DNA of 64,000 nucleotides, taken from Cryptomeria japonica. Taxonomy: Eukaryota > Streptophyta > Pinopsida > Cupressales > Cupressaceae. Below, piece by piece: positions 45,184 to 57,061 of this stretch. The stretch's first letter is position 1, and each line of letters opens with the position of its first letter. The position numbers and the translations under genes were made by a program. The stretch lies in assembly GCF_030272615.1 (NCBI RefSeq), contig NC_081414.1, positions 912,459,009 to 912,523,008 on the forward strand, in the 5' to 3' direction. The notes beneath the pieces were generated by a model. It searched no databases. It saw only the letters and a list, made by a program, of their open reading frames with translations, and was not told the DNA's origin.

Positions 45184-45854
45184 TGATGCGGGGCATCCTC
45201 CACATAGGGAAAGAATCTCTGCACAAATTGTAATTTTCTTTCCCTACAGAGAATATTAATTGCTGGCTAGGTTGTGGAGTCCTCCCGTGAGGACCTAATA
45301 TTAGTTAAATTTCTTAAAAATGATCAGTAACGTAGGAGTTGCTATTTGGGTAGGTTTTGAGTTAATGGTCCTTTTTCAGTTTTGGGGGAAACTTCTAGAG
45401 AGGCTGCGATAGCTTATTCAGCAGCAGATTTTGGTGTTTAAAAGGATAGGGGGTTGGTTTTGGAGTTTTTTTTAGTGCTGGGGAAGGGTCTTTGGTAGTA
45501 GTGTTCTCTAGGATAGAGTTTCCAGATTTTGTTTAGAATAGAATAGAGAGGTCGGAGTTTGTTTGTTATTAAGAATCCAAGGGTGGAATATGGTATTGTT
45601 TGTTGCAGGTTTAGAGATAAGTTTTTTTAGTTGTGAAGGTGAAGTTTGGAGATCTTGAAGGAGGCTTTTGGAAGCCATTATTGCTGTTAATAATACTTCA
45701 TTGTTAGAGGCCTATGATCAGGTCAAATCAGATTGAGATGTTGTAAAGTGAAGCCAATAGGCTCACCATTCTGTGTTGCAAATCTACTTGAAGTTTCAAT
45801 AATAATCTTTAAAATATGTGGATCAATTTGTTGTTCAATTTCATTTATTTTGTT

Positions 45855-45888
<34 letters not shown>

Positions 45889-45957
45889 ATATTTGTATGT
45901 GTTTGGAGTGTTGGTTGTGGCAGGTCAGTGCGGGTTTTCAATCTCCTTGTTGCATCA
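45184..45957 (+). repeat. 5' LTR of element G
   Basis: TGATGCGGGGCATCC to ...TTGTTGCATCA, about 774 bp; the 3' border could be 45954. It includes an (AT)n run at 45858-45888 that the 3' LTR lacks, where ACATATACATATAC is found. Confidence 0.85.
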
Positions 45958-45958
45958 G

Positions 45959-45972
45959 TGGTATTAGAGCTA
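45959..45972 (+). other. primer binding site of G (tRNA-iMet)
   Basis: TGGTATTAGAGCTA, one change from the usual TGGTATCAGAGC. Confidence 0.85.
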
Positions 45973-46048
45973 GAAGATCTTGTGTGTGCAGGCAAATTCG
46001 TCGGAGGGAGGTAGTTTTCACCGAGTCGACTTTGTGGGTGTTGAGAAA

Positions 46049-46845
46049 ATGAAAGCAAGAGGATTCCCACGTGGTTGGGGTAGATTTGGAGTTAGAGACA
46101 GGGGAAGAGGTGATAATTTTGTTCGTAATGATGATTTCAGAGCCTTGAGAAGGCAGGTTGAAACCTTACAAGATTAGATAAGAAGAGGGTTTGCAAGGAT
46201 AAGAGACCTGGGTAGTGATGAAGATGAAAGCACTGAAAATGCAAGTCAAGCTAGGAGTCAAGGAAGTACTGGAGCAACAACAATAGCCCATGATCCTTTG
46301 GTAATTGCATTATCAAAGATTGGGAAAAAGGCCAAACATGGATGTACCTACCTTCAATGGAAGCTTAAACCCAGAAGAATTGATTGATTGGTTGAATGAA
46401 ATGGATGAGTATTTTGAATTCGAGGAGATAGAAAACCCAGAAAAAGTGAAATTTGGTAAGACAAGATTGAAAGGTCATGCTTCAATATGGTGGAAGGAGG
46501 TGCAAATGGAAAGAGGATGAAGAGGAAAAGATAAAATCACTAAATGGGATAAAATGGTGGAGAAATTAAAAAGAAAATTTTTTCCTACAGATTATGAACT
46601 AGACTTGCTCAAAAATATGCAAGGATTGAAACAAGGGAGGAGTGTGAAAGAGTACAATGAGGAATTCCACAAAATTCTTATAAGGACTGGACATTCAGAG
46701 ATGACAAAAGAGAAGATTGCAAGGTACATTAATGGACTAAGGTCAAGTATTCAAGAGGAAATGGCAACAGTTAGAGTTGTGACAATGGAGGATGCCTATC
46801 AAACAACATTAAAGGTTGAAGAAAGATTAAACAAGAGGTTTGAAC
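46049..46845 (+). pseudogene. gag of element G, 5' part
   Basis: ATG at 46049 (MKARGFPRGWGRFG), followed by a coiled RALRRQVETLQD. After a stop at 46177-46179 and a shift come VPTFNGSLNPEELIDWLNEM, EYFEFEEI, ARYINGLRSSIQEEM and a VEERLNKRFE end, the standard gag core of plant chromoviruses. The LINE interrupts the codons after LNKRFE. Gag resumes at 52082 with HKKKGRGHGG, a glycine-arginine stretch and a knuckle CFKCGEEGNLSYEC in which the His is Asn. Confidence 0.88.
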
Positions 46846-46858
46846 TTATCAAGGAAGA

Positions 46859-48389
46859 GGGGAATGGAATGAAATTTGGAAGGCTAAATACCTAAGGAAT
46901 GCTCCCACCATTGAGGAGTTCCTGGCTTCAGATCAGATTCCAAGTGGTTCGTTCATTTGGAATAGCGTTACCCAAGCTAAAGATATTGTGCTTCTTGGCA
47001 ACGTCTGGACCATTGGTGATGGAAGGAAGGTGAACTTTTGGGATGATGCTTAGATTGGAGGGGCCCCTCTTAATAAGATGACCACTCATACACTCATCCA
47101 AAATTGCAAAAAGAAGATAGGCACCAAAGTCAGGGACTATTGGAGAGACTATTCTTGGGTGGATCTCACTTACATTGATCCCAACTCAAGCAGATTAACT
47201 TAATGATCAACCATGCGGTCTTAAATTTGGGAAGGAAAGACCAGATGGTGTGGTGTGGGACTTCGTCTGGGACCTACTTGGTCTCTTCTGTTGTCCTTTT
47301 ACTGGCTCAATCCCAAGTTCCTACTCCATGCTGGGCCAAGGCTTGGCATCATGGGTTGACTCCCAAAATTAATATCTTTCTGTGGATCCTCTTGCAAAAC
47401 AAAATTCTGACTACTGACAACCTGAGAAAGAGGGGCTTCTGTCTTCCAAATATCTGTTACCTTTGTCTGAATAATGAAGAATCAGTGAACCATATCTTTT
47501 TACACTGTCCTATTTCCACTTCTATTTGGGGGATGTTTTTTCAGATGTGGAGACTGAATTGGGTGTTCCAAGAGGAGATGCAAGATTGCTTTGGAAGCTG
47601 GCATTTCTCCACCAATAACATTACCATAAGAAATCTTTGGAAGTTCTCCTTTGCCCATATCCTCTGGGGGATATGGAAAGAGAGAAACAATAGAATTTTC
47701 AGGAATGAAACTAACACCCCAAAAGTGGTTTGGTTCAAAATTAAAAACATTTGTGTTGAGAATGTGATGATCAGGGGAGTGCAGTGTTGTAGCAACAAGG
47801 AGGATTTTGAAGTTCTCAAAAGATAGAATATCCTTACTCTTTGAGCGCTGACACTAACCAAATCAAAAGAAGCCTATGTTGTTGGTCTTTTCCCCCCAAT
47901 GAGTGGTTCAAGGCCAACTTTGATGGGGTGGCTAAAGGAAACCCAAGCCCGACTGGTTGTGGTGGCATCATTCGTAATGGGGTTGGCTTTTGTATAGGAG
48001 CAATCGCCTATCCTTTAGGCATTCAAACCAATCATTTAGCGAAAGCTATGGGGGCACTTCAAGCTATTAAATTAGCCTCCAAGTTAGGGGTCAATTTGCT
48101 ATGGTTGGAAGGTGACTCAAAAAATATAATTAACTGCCTTATTGGCAGTCATCAACCCTCGTGGACCATCAAGAACATCATAGACTCTGCCAGAGATCTG
48201 CTAAAGGGGTTTAAGAAATGCCACATCACACATGTCTTCAGAGAGGCTAATCGAAGTGCAGACTGGGCGGCCAACGCAACAGTACAGAGCGAAACTATAA
48301 TTACCTGGAATGGCGAAAGGGATCTACCATGTGCGGCACGTGATATAGTTATTTATGAAAGATTACATGGTAAGCAGGGACAAATTTAG
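46859..48389 (+). pseudogene. LINE 2 ORF2 C-terminal part
   Basis: WNEIWKAKYLRNAPTIEEF and FWDDA (stop at 47053), a shift near 47200, then KAWHHGLTPKINIFLWILL, a zinc motif CYLCLNNEESVNHIFLHC and ILWGIWKERNNRIF. A second shift near 47830 leads to the RNase H (RVT_3) part: NFDGVAKGNPSPTGCGG, WLEGDSKNI and NRSADWAAN. The family Glu is replaced by Lys in HLAKAMGAL. RT and endonuclease are absent. Confidence 0.88.
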
Positions 48390-48547
48390 TATCATTTCTC
48401 GAAGCGAAAGGCAATGTCGTGGCAATAGGCGTTGGCTCTGCAACTTACCGAGGAGGAAGTACAGTCATCATTGTAGTGTAATCTCGCATGCTTTATGGGC
48501 AATTTTAACCCTCCCCAACAACTACATTAGAAAGTTCTATAGTAATT

Positions 48548-50121
48548 GAAGTGGCTCTCACAGAGACTCTGGCAAGAAGAAAGTTATCAGTTTGAAGCTT
48601 CGGATTGAAATTAACAGAACCATAGGAGGTAAAAGGAAGAGAACGGAGGCAACTACCATTGAGAAATGGAAGAGTCGTCCGCAGGTCTGCAGCATCCTCC
48701 ATGCTGCCAAGATGACAAAATTTATGGAGAAAATGCAAGAGAAATGACCTGAAATCACCAATATTTTCAAGAAGGGTTAGAACGAAGGGACTCTCACCAT
48801 CGGAAACAAGAAGATTAAAGTGATCGAGACAATGATAGTGGAGGCCACTGGCATTCCAATGGAGGGCATCAAGTTTTACAGGGACAGAAAAATCTCTGAT
48901 GCAGCTATGAAGAAGTTCCCGAAGAATGAGGAGGAAAGGGCTAAGTTGGTGAAGGGAAGCCACACCTACTTTTTGCCTAAGGTAATCAAATTAATTTGGC
49001 GAAAGGTTTTACTTGCTATTATGGAGTTTATCACGCTTGATGGTAGAAATACTAGGGTTTATAGCTACCACTTTGTTCTGCTAAATCATTTTAGGCACAA
49101 GGATAAGATTTATCTTCCCTACTATCTTTTTTGCTCCCTTAACACGGGGATTAAGGATGCCATTTCCAACCCCCACATTAACCCAACAATACATGAAGGC
49201 TTGATGGTGATTCTGTATAATCACATCAAGAACATGACCATCCAGATCAATATTGCAGATATTTTCGACTCGAATGAAGATTTTGAGTTGGAAGAGGAAG
49301 AAGGTGACGGCTATGATACGGAAGCAGAAACTGAAGATGACCTCCAAATGGTCGGATCAAGCAGATGACAGAAAAAATTGGAACAGGGGAGACAAAATAG
49401 AGGGTTTGCTAAAAATAAACACAAAGGGGAGGATGATAGTTGGAATGAGGGGGAGGAAGGGAGTGCTAATGACACGGACATCGGAAGCGAGGAGGCTCAA
49501 ACCCAGGTGAGCTTGAAACATAAAAAGAAGAATTCAAAAGGGAGGGAGGTGGAAGAAAGGTCGCCTCTCAGGTCTGATTTGAAGCAGAAGAGCGTCATGG
49601 AGGACACATCAACGAAAGATGATCAAAAAACTGAGGACAGAGAGGTTAGTCTGGAGGTCAATCTTAATACCATGGATGTCAAGAACCAAGAAGAGCATCA
49701 AGTGGACATAGGCCTTTGCATAAATAACGGGACGGAGAACTTCAAACAAGCGCTCAACTGGATTCAAAAGGAAATCGAGGGCATAAAAGTCAAGCAAGCC
49801 CATGAAGCTGGGAAAATCGAAACCTTACAGGCCCTAGGTTCCAGAAAATTCAACTCCCTCCCAGAATGTCTTAGTGAGCTAACCAAGGCGATTGGCAATG
49901 CGGAGGAGATTATAAATGCCAACCGCAATAGTTTTACTCGCCTAAAAAATGGAGCAGATGCTACTGATCACAGACTGGATGGTATTGAGAGCACACTTAA
50001 AAAAATTGGGGAGCAGAGCCATAGGATCTTGAAGGCTACCTCGATGAGCATGAAAACCCTCGTCCACAAGCTGGAGAACTACCAAGGGGAAAATGATGGG
50101 TTGGTGCTTGGGATAGATTAG
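48548..50121 (+). pseudogene. extra ORF downstream of LINE 2 ORF2
   Basis: One frame of about 520 codons with stops near 48748, 48778 and 49366. N-terminal basic part (GKKKVISLKLRIEINRTIGG), a globular part (FYRDRKISDAAMKKF, VYSYHFVLLNHFRHK, YLPYYLFCSLNTGIKDAI), an acidic run (FELEEEEGDGYDTEAETEDD), a charged linker, and a long helical region (LNWIQKEIEGIKVKQAHEAG, RLDGIESTLKKIGEQ) likely to form a coiled coil. I do not recognise a family. It lies inside the 17-bp duplication, so it moved with the LINE. A further open piece at 51586-51875 (EDIKRAVKIMDQLELEAEEM) may be its C-terminus. Confidence 0.55.
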
Positions 50122-51585
50122 CCTAGTCTATGCTCTTGGATCCTTTTCTTGGATCACCTGGTATTCTCTACACACCCTAGGGTCTCTAGGACTTCCCTTG
50201 CTTGAGGAATCCCTTGACCTTGCCCAATTCCACCCACCAATGAGTTGCAATGCTCCTCCTAAGGTCTCACCTACTCATGAAACTCAAACCCCTTACTATG
50301 GCTAATAAGGGCTATGCTTGTTCTACACCTTCCAAGGTCTTAGCAAGGTCATATCAGGTCTAATTCATGGTCTTTCCACCCATTAATGTACCCCCAAGAG
50401 GTTTCAGGCCTTCAACCCCTTACCGATTTCACCATTTTGTGTTTTGGCTACAAAATAGGGCTACAAGGATTAGGACCAATTAGGCCTCCTAATCGATCTT
50501 CTAGGGCTCCCTCTCACAAACGATGCACAAACAACCCAAACTCCCAAAATGGACTACCATTCATTTGGCAAGGGCTCAAGGATTTCTTTGGTTTTGGGCC
50601 TCCAAGTGGCCGTACAGTGCCTAGGGCGAATTTTGGGGTTTTTAAGGGTTTTGTGAGGGTTTTTCTAGTCTGCCTGGGTCACAGTGAAGGTTTTGTGTTC
50701 TAGCCACCTTGTTTGGATTGGTGGTGACTTCCCCTTCACGTCAGTGGTGCTTCACACACTCCTCTACACATCCTCCAAAGGGTGCACTCTCCTCTGACCA
50801 ACCTTGCTCTTCAAGACCTCTGCAACAACAACCATTCCTAACCGGGCACTATCCAGTCTTGCCTAGGAATGGGTCTTCAAATGGCTTCCTTGCATTTTCA
50901 AGGGCCCTGCTTGCATGGAACTATGATACAATGTCTCTACTCTCATTCCCCATGGTTTCATGGTGATTCCACAATGGGGAATGGAGTTATGACTTCATTT
51001 GCACAAACCAGTCCAAACTGGACAATGACAATGCAATTTACAAAATATTTACAAACACACACAACCGGTAAATAAAAACCTAATCTAATTGCTCATAGTG
51101 AAAGTATTTACACCACGAAAGACATTCCACACATGTTTGCTCGCAAATCAATCCATTAGTTTGCTTGGTAACTTCATTCAAATTGACTGGTAACCCAAAA
51201 ACAGTCACAGTCAAGCTTTTCTTCCTTGGGCCGTACAATGTCTGACATCCAACCCTTTAACTTAGGGATTGTAATATCTTATACTACCCATACCTCAGTC
51301 GGTGTGCCAAATTTAGGGTCGTCCACGCCAACCTAAGGATTTTGGCCTCCTAGTGGAAAAGTTGCTTGACAACTTTTAAAAGTTGTCATGCAACTTTTGC
51401 AACTTTTGAGCAACTTTCCCAATGTTGCTTTTCATGACTCCTAGACCCACATTGGGCCAACCTAAGGACACCACCATGCTATGAAGGACCCCTAAACACC
51501 ACAAAGACACACATACCCTCCATTTTCAAGAAAATCTCAATCTTGACTTATAACCCCTAAGGTCTCCACTAGGACCTATGAGCCC
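50122..51585. other. non-coding segment inside LINE 2
   Basis: Does not continue the upstream frame and separates it from the helical piece at 51586. It has different composition (CCTTGG/CCCAAT-rich) and a cluster of GTTGCTTGACAACTTTT-type inverted bits near 51360-51420. It may be a further insertion; no target duplication or LTR ends were found. Confidence 0.4.
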
Positions 51586-52489
51586 ATGGCTCATTATTTT
51601 ATGTACAATGGCTTCATAAGAAGCATAACACAAATAAAACAAGAAGGAGGGAGAGCTTGGAAGGGTGCTCCTGCACCAGAAAAGGCTACGAAGGGTATTA
51701 TTGAGGTCAAAGATGACACCCCTGAGGATAAGGAAACTGGGCTCGAAAGAAGAACCAGAGCCAATACCAAAAGGATGTAGAACCAGAGCAAAGAAATAGA
51801 GGACATCAAGCGGGCTGTGAAAATTATGGATCAGTTGGAGCTGGAAGCGGAGGAGATGCTTCAAAATTTGACCTAAGCTCGGGCTTCTGTCAGTCATTTT
51901 TGGTTTATAGTCAGTTCTGATCTTTTGCTTGCTAGCGTTTTGTACGTCCGCTGTCTTTTCTTTAGCTATTGTCTTTTGTTTAGCTATGCGTTAATGCTTA
52001 TCTTTTGATCTTCCTTCTGTACTAGGTTTCAAGAACCCATCAAAACCTGTTTTCCCTTAATAAAAAACAAGAGGTTTGAACATAAGAAAAAAGGAAGAGG
52101 ACATGGAGGTAAGGTAGGAGGAAGAACCTACAAGAATGGAGAGAATCAGCAAAAATGATTAAAAAGTGAAGATGGCAGCAATAGGACAACAAGGAATGAT
52201 GAGGGACAAAATTCAAGAGATCAAAATTTTCGAGGTGGAGGTAGAGGTCGTGGTTATCAAGGAGGTCCATTCAAAGGCACATGTTTCAAATGTGGAGAAG
52301 AAGGGAACTTATCCTATGAGTGTCCATAAGTAGAGGAGAAACCAAGAGGAAACAAGAGTATCAAGGAAGGGCAGCGAATGTCAATGAAGAGGAAGAGGCA
52401 CCTTCCTCACAATCTGAAGATGCAGAAGAAGGGGAAACCTTGATGACAAGAAGAACACTTCTTAATGATAACAATGAGCCTATGCAAAG

Positions 52490-52800
52490 GAAAAAGTTGT
52501 TCAAAACAAGGTGTAAGTGTGAAGGGAAGGTATGCAACATCATTGTAGACAACGGAAGCACGAACAATCTTATGTCCAAGGAGATGGTAAATAAGTTAAA
52601 ACTTGAAAGGATAAATACTGGATAGCTTGGGTTCAAGACACTCAGAAGTTGCTTGTGAATGAGCAGTGTAATGTGAAGTTCAAGATTGGAAACTATAGTG
52701 ATGAAATCCTATGTGATATCATCTCCATGGATGCTTGTCACATTTTGCTTGGAAGACCATGACAATATGACAGAAAAGCCATACATGATGGGTGTGCCAA
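52490..52800 (+). pseudogene. protease region of G
   Basis: CNIIVDNGSTNNLMSKEMV carries the D-[ST]-G motif as D-N-G, so the usual Ser/Thr is replaced. A stop at 52622-52624 and a shift follow; ICHILLGRP-like sequence appears near 52738 in another frame. Confidence 0.8.
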
Positions 52801-52813
52801 CACCTATACAATT

Positions 52814-54422
52814 GTGAAGGATGGAGTGAAGCATAAGCTGAAACCTTTGAAGGAGGAAAATGTTCAAGTTTGTGGTAATGCTAGAGTTTGTTTAGTTGAT
52901 GCTAGAAAATTTCTTGATGGTATGAAGCATGAGAAGTTTTGTTTTGCTATTATTCCTAAAACTAACAAAGATGTGGGTGAAGAATTTCATACAAAAGTTG
53001 CAGATTTGTTGCAGGAGTTCCAGGACATAGTGTCTGATAATGCAGCGAAGGGACTCCCACCACTAAGAAAAATTGGCCATCTAATAGATTTGGTTCCAAG
53101 AGCTAGTTTGCCAAACAAGGCAGCTCACAGAATGACTCCTACCGAGACAGAAGAGCTCAATAGGCAAGTGGCAGAGTAATTGGAGAAGGGCTTGATTCGA
53201 GAGAGCTTGAGTCTGTTTGCAGTGCTTGCGGTGTTATCACCAAAGAAGAATGGAGAATGGAGGATGTGCATTGACTCCAGAGCTATCAACAAGATCACAA
53301 TAAAGTACAGATGTCCATTACCCCAAATGGATGACATCATGGATTGCTTGAGTGGGGCAAAATACTTTACTAAAATTGATTTGAAGAGTGGGTATCACCA
53401 GATAAGGATACGGGAAGGCGATGAGTGGAAGACTGCATTCAAGACAAAAGAAGGTGTGTATGAGTGGTTGGTCATGCCATTTGGGCTAACCAATGCACCC
53501 AACACATTTATGAGACTTATGAATGAAGTTTTGAAAGAGTTTCTTGGAAGGTTTGTGATTGTTTACTTAGATGATATTCTTATTTTTCAGTAAGACACTA
53601 GAGGAGCATTTGATGCATATTAGGTGTGTGTTTGAAAAGCTTAGAAAAGAGAAATTGCTGATCAATCTTAGGAAATGTAGCTTTGCGAAGAAGGAGTTGG
53701 TATACTTGGGTTTTGTGGTGTCAAGTGAAGACATCAAGATGGACCCAGAGAAGGAGAAAGCAATCTTGGAGTGGCCTACACCAGAAACAGTGGCCGAGGT
53801 GAGATCATTTCGTGGTTTAGCTAGTTTCTACATAAAGTTCATAAGAGGATTTAGTAGCATATGTGCCCCACTAACAAAGACTATGAGAGGTGATAAAAGG
53901 GATTTCAGGTGGACTTCAGGGGCAGCAAAGAGTTTTAATGTGTTTTAGAAAAAAATCACAGAGCAACCTATCTTAGCACTTTTGGATTTCAACAAGGTTT
54001 TTCAAGTGGATTGTGATGCAAGTGGTAGGGACATTGGAGTTGTTTTGAGCCAATATGGTAAACCCATTGCTTACTTTAGTGAGAAGTTAAACAATGCTAA
54101 GAAGAAGTATTATGTGTATGATCAAGAATTTTATGCTATGGTGCAAGCATTGAAAAAGTTGAGACACTACCTTTTTCCAAAAGAATTTGTCTTGTACACT
54201 GATCATCAAGCATTACAGTATTTGGGCAGCCAAGGTAAGCTAAGTCAAAGGCATATGAAGTGGGTTGAATTCTTACAAAGTTATACCTTTGTTTTGAAAC
54301 ATAGAAGTGGGAAGTCTAAGGGGTTTGCAGATGCTTTAAGTAGGAGGCAGAATTTGTTGATTGAAATACAGGTTGAAGTTGTTGGTTTTGATGAGCTCAA
54401 GGAGTTGTATGAAGATCTTTGA
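52814..54422 (+). pseudogene. RT and RNase H of G
   Basis: PRASLPNKAAHRMTPTETEE leads into [62 protein letters not shown] and YLDD at 53564-53575. One stop (53177-53179), a one-base shift at 53590 and a stop at 53947 interrupt it. RNase H continues from FQVDCDASGRDIGVVLSQ through AYFSEKLNNAKKKY to YTDHQALQYL and GFADALSRRQ. The enzyme core is otherwise well preserved. Confidence 0.93.
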
Positions 54423-55312
54423 TTTTGGAGAGGCATGGAAGGCTTGTAAGGATCCTATTGCAACAGATAGAACAAGGTGGGTGGATTATTTGATCCAAGA
54501 TGGTATGTTGTTCTGAGGTAATCAATTATGCATTCCTAGGAGTTCTTTGAGATTGAATTTGATTAAGGAAAAACATAGTGGAGGTCTTGCAGGACATTTG
54601 GGTTTTGATAAGACAATAGCACTTGTTGGAGAAAAGTAGTATTGGCCTCAAATGCAGCAAGATGTAAAGAAATATGTTCAAAGTTGCAGGATTTTTCAAG
54701 TAGCAAAGGGTGTTAGTCAAAACACTGGATTGCATCACCCACTACCTGTACCTGAGAGGCCATGAGAGGAGCTTAGCATGGATTTTTTTCTTGGATTACG
54801 AAGAACACAGAGGGGTTATGATTCCATCTTTGTGGTTGTTGATAGGTTTTCCAAAATGGCACATTTATCCCATGTAAAAAGACTAATGATGTTGTGCATA
54901 TTGCAGATTTGTTTTTTAGAAAAATAGTGAGACTACGTGGACTTCCAAAGAGCATTGTTTCAGATAGAGATACCAAGTTTGTGGGCTACTTTTGGAGGAC
55001 CTTGTGGAAGAAGCTTAAGATTGATTTGAAGTTCTCTTCAGCTTACCATCCTCAAACAGATGGCCAAACAAAGGTGGTGAATAGGAGCTTGGGAAATTTG
55101 TTGAGATGTCTAGTTGGAGACAAGCCAAAGGTGTGGGACTTGATTCTACCTCAAGCAGAATTTGCCTACAACAACTCGGTGAATAGAAGTACAGGTAATT
55201 CTCCATTCCAAATAGTTTATGGCAGCAATCCAAGAGTTGTTTCAGATTTAAAAAGGATTGATAGTGTTGAAAAGAAAAGTGCAGAGAGGCAGAGGATTTT
55301 GCAGATCATCTG
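54423..55312 (+). pseudogene. integrase of G
   Basis: The N-terminal half is full of stops. From 54894 the frame is open: VRLRGLPKSIVSDRDTKFVG (second Asp), SAYHPQTDGQTKVVNRSLG, EFAYNNSVNRSTGNSPFQIV. The catalytic Glu, normally in DGQTEVVNR, is Lys (AAG at 55071-55073), so this copy could not integrate. The first Asp lies in the broken part near 54830. Confidence 0.9.
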
Positions 55313-55762
55313 AAGAGGCTACATGAAGAGGTAAGAAATCACATCAACAAAATGAATTTTCAGTATAAATCTAAGGCTGATTTGAAAAGGAAACATCAGG
55401 AGTTTCAGGTTGGAGATGAAGTAATGGTGCACTTGAGAAAATAAAGATTTCCAATAGGTACTTACAATAAGCTCAAGGTTAAAAATTTGGTCCATGTAAG
55501 ATTGTAAGTAAACATGATATAGGTGACATCACAGAGGCACGGTTGAGCATTCCAGAATCTACTTCAAATAGGTGTGAAATAGAGACAATTTTGGACAACA
55601 AAATGAGTAAGAGCACAAGGAACAAGCAATACTATGAATATTTGGTAAAATGGCTTGGATGACCTATTGAAGACTCATCTTGGCTATGAGAAGCACAAGT
55701 TAAAGGCCTTGGTTTTCCTCTTGACAAGTGACGGGGTCACTTTTCTTTCTACCATGGGTGTC
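55313..55762 (+). pseudogene. integrase tail and chromodomain of G
   Basis: After FQVGDEVMVHLRK come a stop and shift, then IETILDNKMSKSTRNKQYYE and YLVKWLG, a stop in place of the following residue, PIEDSSW, and FPLDK. This is the chromodomain of plant chromoviruses, which directs insertion to particular chromatin. Two stops make it non-functional here. Confidence 0.82.
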
Positions 55763-56478
55763 TGATGCAGGCCATCCTCCAGATAGGGAAAGAATCTCTG
55801 CACAAATTTTAATTTTCTTTCCCTGCAGAGAATATTAATTGCTGGCTGGGTTGTGGAGTCCTCCCGTGGGGACCTAATATTAGCAAAATTTCTTTAAAAT
55901 GGTCAGTAACGTAGGATTTACTATTTGGGCAGGTTTTGAATTAATGGTCCTTTTTCAGTTTTGGGGGAAACTTCTAGAGAGGCTGCGATAGCTTATTCAG
56001 CAGCAGATTTTGGTGTTTAAAAGGATAGGGGGTTGGTTTTGGATTATTTTTTTTAGTGCTTGGGAAGGGGAAGGGTCTTTGGTAGTAGTGTTCTCTGGGA
56101 TAGAGTTTCCAGATTTTGTTTAGAATAGAATAAAGAGGTGGGAGTTTGTTTGTTATTAAGAATCCAAGGGTGGAATATGGTATTGTTTGTTGTAGGTTTA
56201 GAGCTAAGTTTCTCTACTTGAAGGAGGCTTTTGGAAGCCATTATTGCTGTTAATAATACTTCATTGTTACAGGCCTATGATGAGGTAAAATCAGATTGAG
56301 ATGTTGTAAAGTGAAGCCAATAGGCTCACCATTCTGTGTTGCAAATCTACTTGAAGTTTCAATAATAATCTTTAAAATTTGTGGCTCAATTTGTTGTTCA
56401 GTTTCATTTATTTTGTTAACATATACATATACTAGATTTGTATGTGTTTGGAGTGCTGGTTGTGGCAGGTCAGTGCGG
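55763..56478 (+). repeat. 3' LTR of element G, lacking its last ~25 bp
   Basis: Collinear with 45184-45935. It breaks off after GGTCAGTGCGG, where the 5' copy continues with GTTTTCAATCTCC, and passes directly into the flank copy ATTTTGTTGAG. The breakpoint shares a TTTT stretch with both parents. Confidence 0.88.
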
Positions 56479-56773
56479 ATTTTGTTGAGTTTATGTCATG
56501 TTGTAAAGTTGCAGCCAAAAATTAGGTCTGCCAAGTCACAGGTTTTTGAACTATTGAGCATACTATTTGAAGGTGACCCAAAATTCGCTTTACATAAACC
56601 CTCACCAAGTTACAAGTCATAAGAAAAGCCTTAATTAGTGTTCAAAATTTTAACTCAAAAAGAACCTTGACCATAGGATCTCAGATTACCATCAATGTTG
56701 GAAAAATGAGGTCACTTAAGTCAATAGATTTGGATCATTCATTCTTGCAAATGCACCAAATGATATAAAGGTT
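56479..56773. repeat. ~300 bp flank copy, right of element G
   Basis: Second copy of 44868-45183, ending with the same GATATAAAGGTT and then GGTCTAGAG. Together they form a direct repeat enclosing G. Confidence 0.9.
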
Positions 56774-57061
56774 GGTCTAGAGTAAAATGAGAGCCTGCTA
56801 CAGTTTGAACCTGAGTAGTTTACATGAGATACCCCATCTTAACCACTAAATCACGTGAATAGACTTGAATTTGTAATTTTGACAGCACTGGAATACCTTT
56901 CATGTTCGATATAAGACAAATAATGAGGAGAATGGAAACAATATCTATCTCAAATCCACATAGTTTGTAGCAAATGTCATCATTAATCATGCCTTTGGCA
57001 AAGTTTAAATTTAAATTAAAGAGCACTAGGCTTCTAGTGTTAAAGATGGAAATATGTTTAA
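56774..57061. other. 3' flank of the methyltransferase gene
   Basis: Likely 3' UTR and downstream region of the minus-strand gene. No element recognised. Confidence 0.5.

Larger units (their letters stand above)
46846..52064 (+). mobile_element. LINE 2, 5.2 kb, inserted in gag of G, with a downstream extra ORF
   Basis: Bounded by an exact 17-bp target duplication, AAACAAGAGGTTTGAAC, at 46829-46845 and 52065-52081. The 3' end reads CCCTTAATAAAAAAC, a short A tail. It begins inside ORF2 (5' truncation). After the ORF2 stop at 48389 there are a further 3.7 kb with an unrelated ORF, which is unusual for a plant L1. Confidence 0.88.
45184..56478 (+). mobile_element. Ty3/gypsy chromovirus element G
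   Basis: 5' LTR, tRNA-iMet PBS, gag, protease, RT, RNase H, integrase, chromodomain and 3' LTR, in the order of chromoviruses. A LINE (46846-52064) splits gag. The LTRs differ at roughly 7% over their first 190 bp, so G is old. All ORFs carry stops or shifts. No clean polypurine tract is visible before 55763. Confidence 0.92.

Noticed and set aside
45816-46052. Short ORFs rich in Tyr-Ile over 45858-45888
   Set aside because: Translation of an (AT)n microsatellite in the LTR.
50386-50966. Proline-rich open frames inside LINE 2
   Set aside because: No similarity to known families, two overlapping frames, composition-driven; kept as unassigned sequence.
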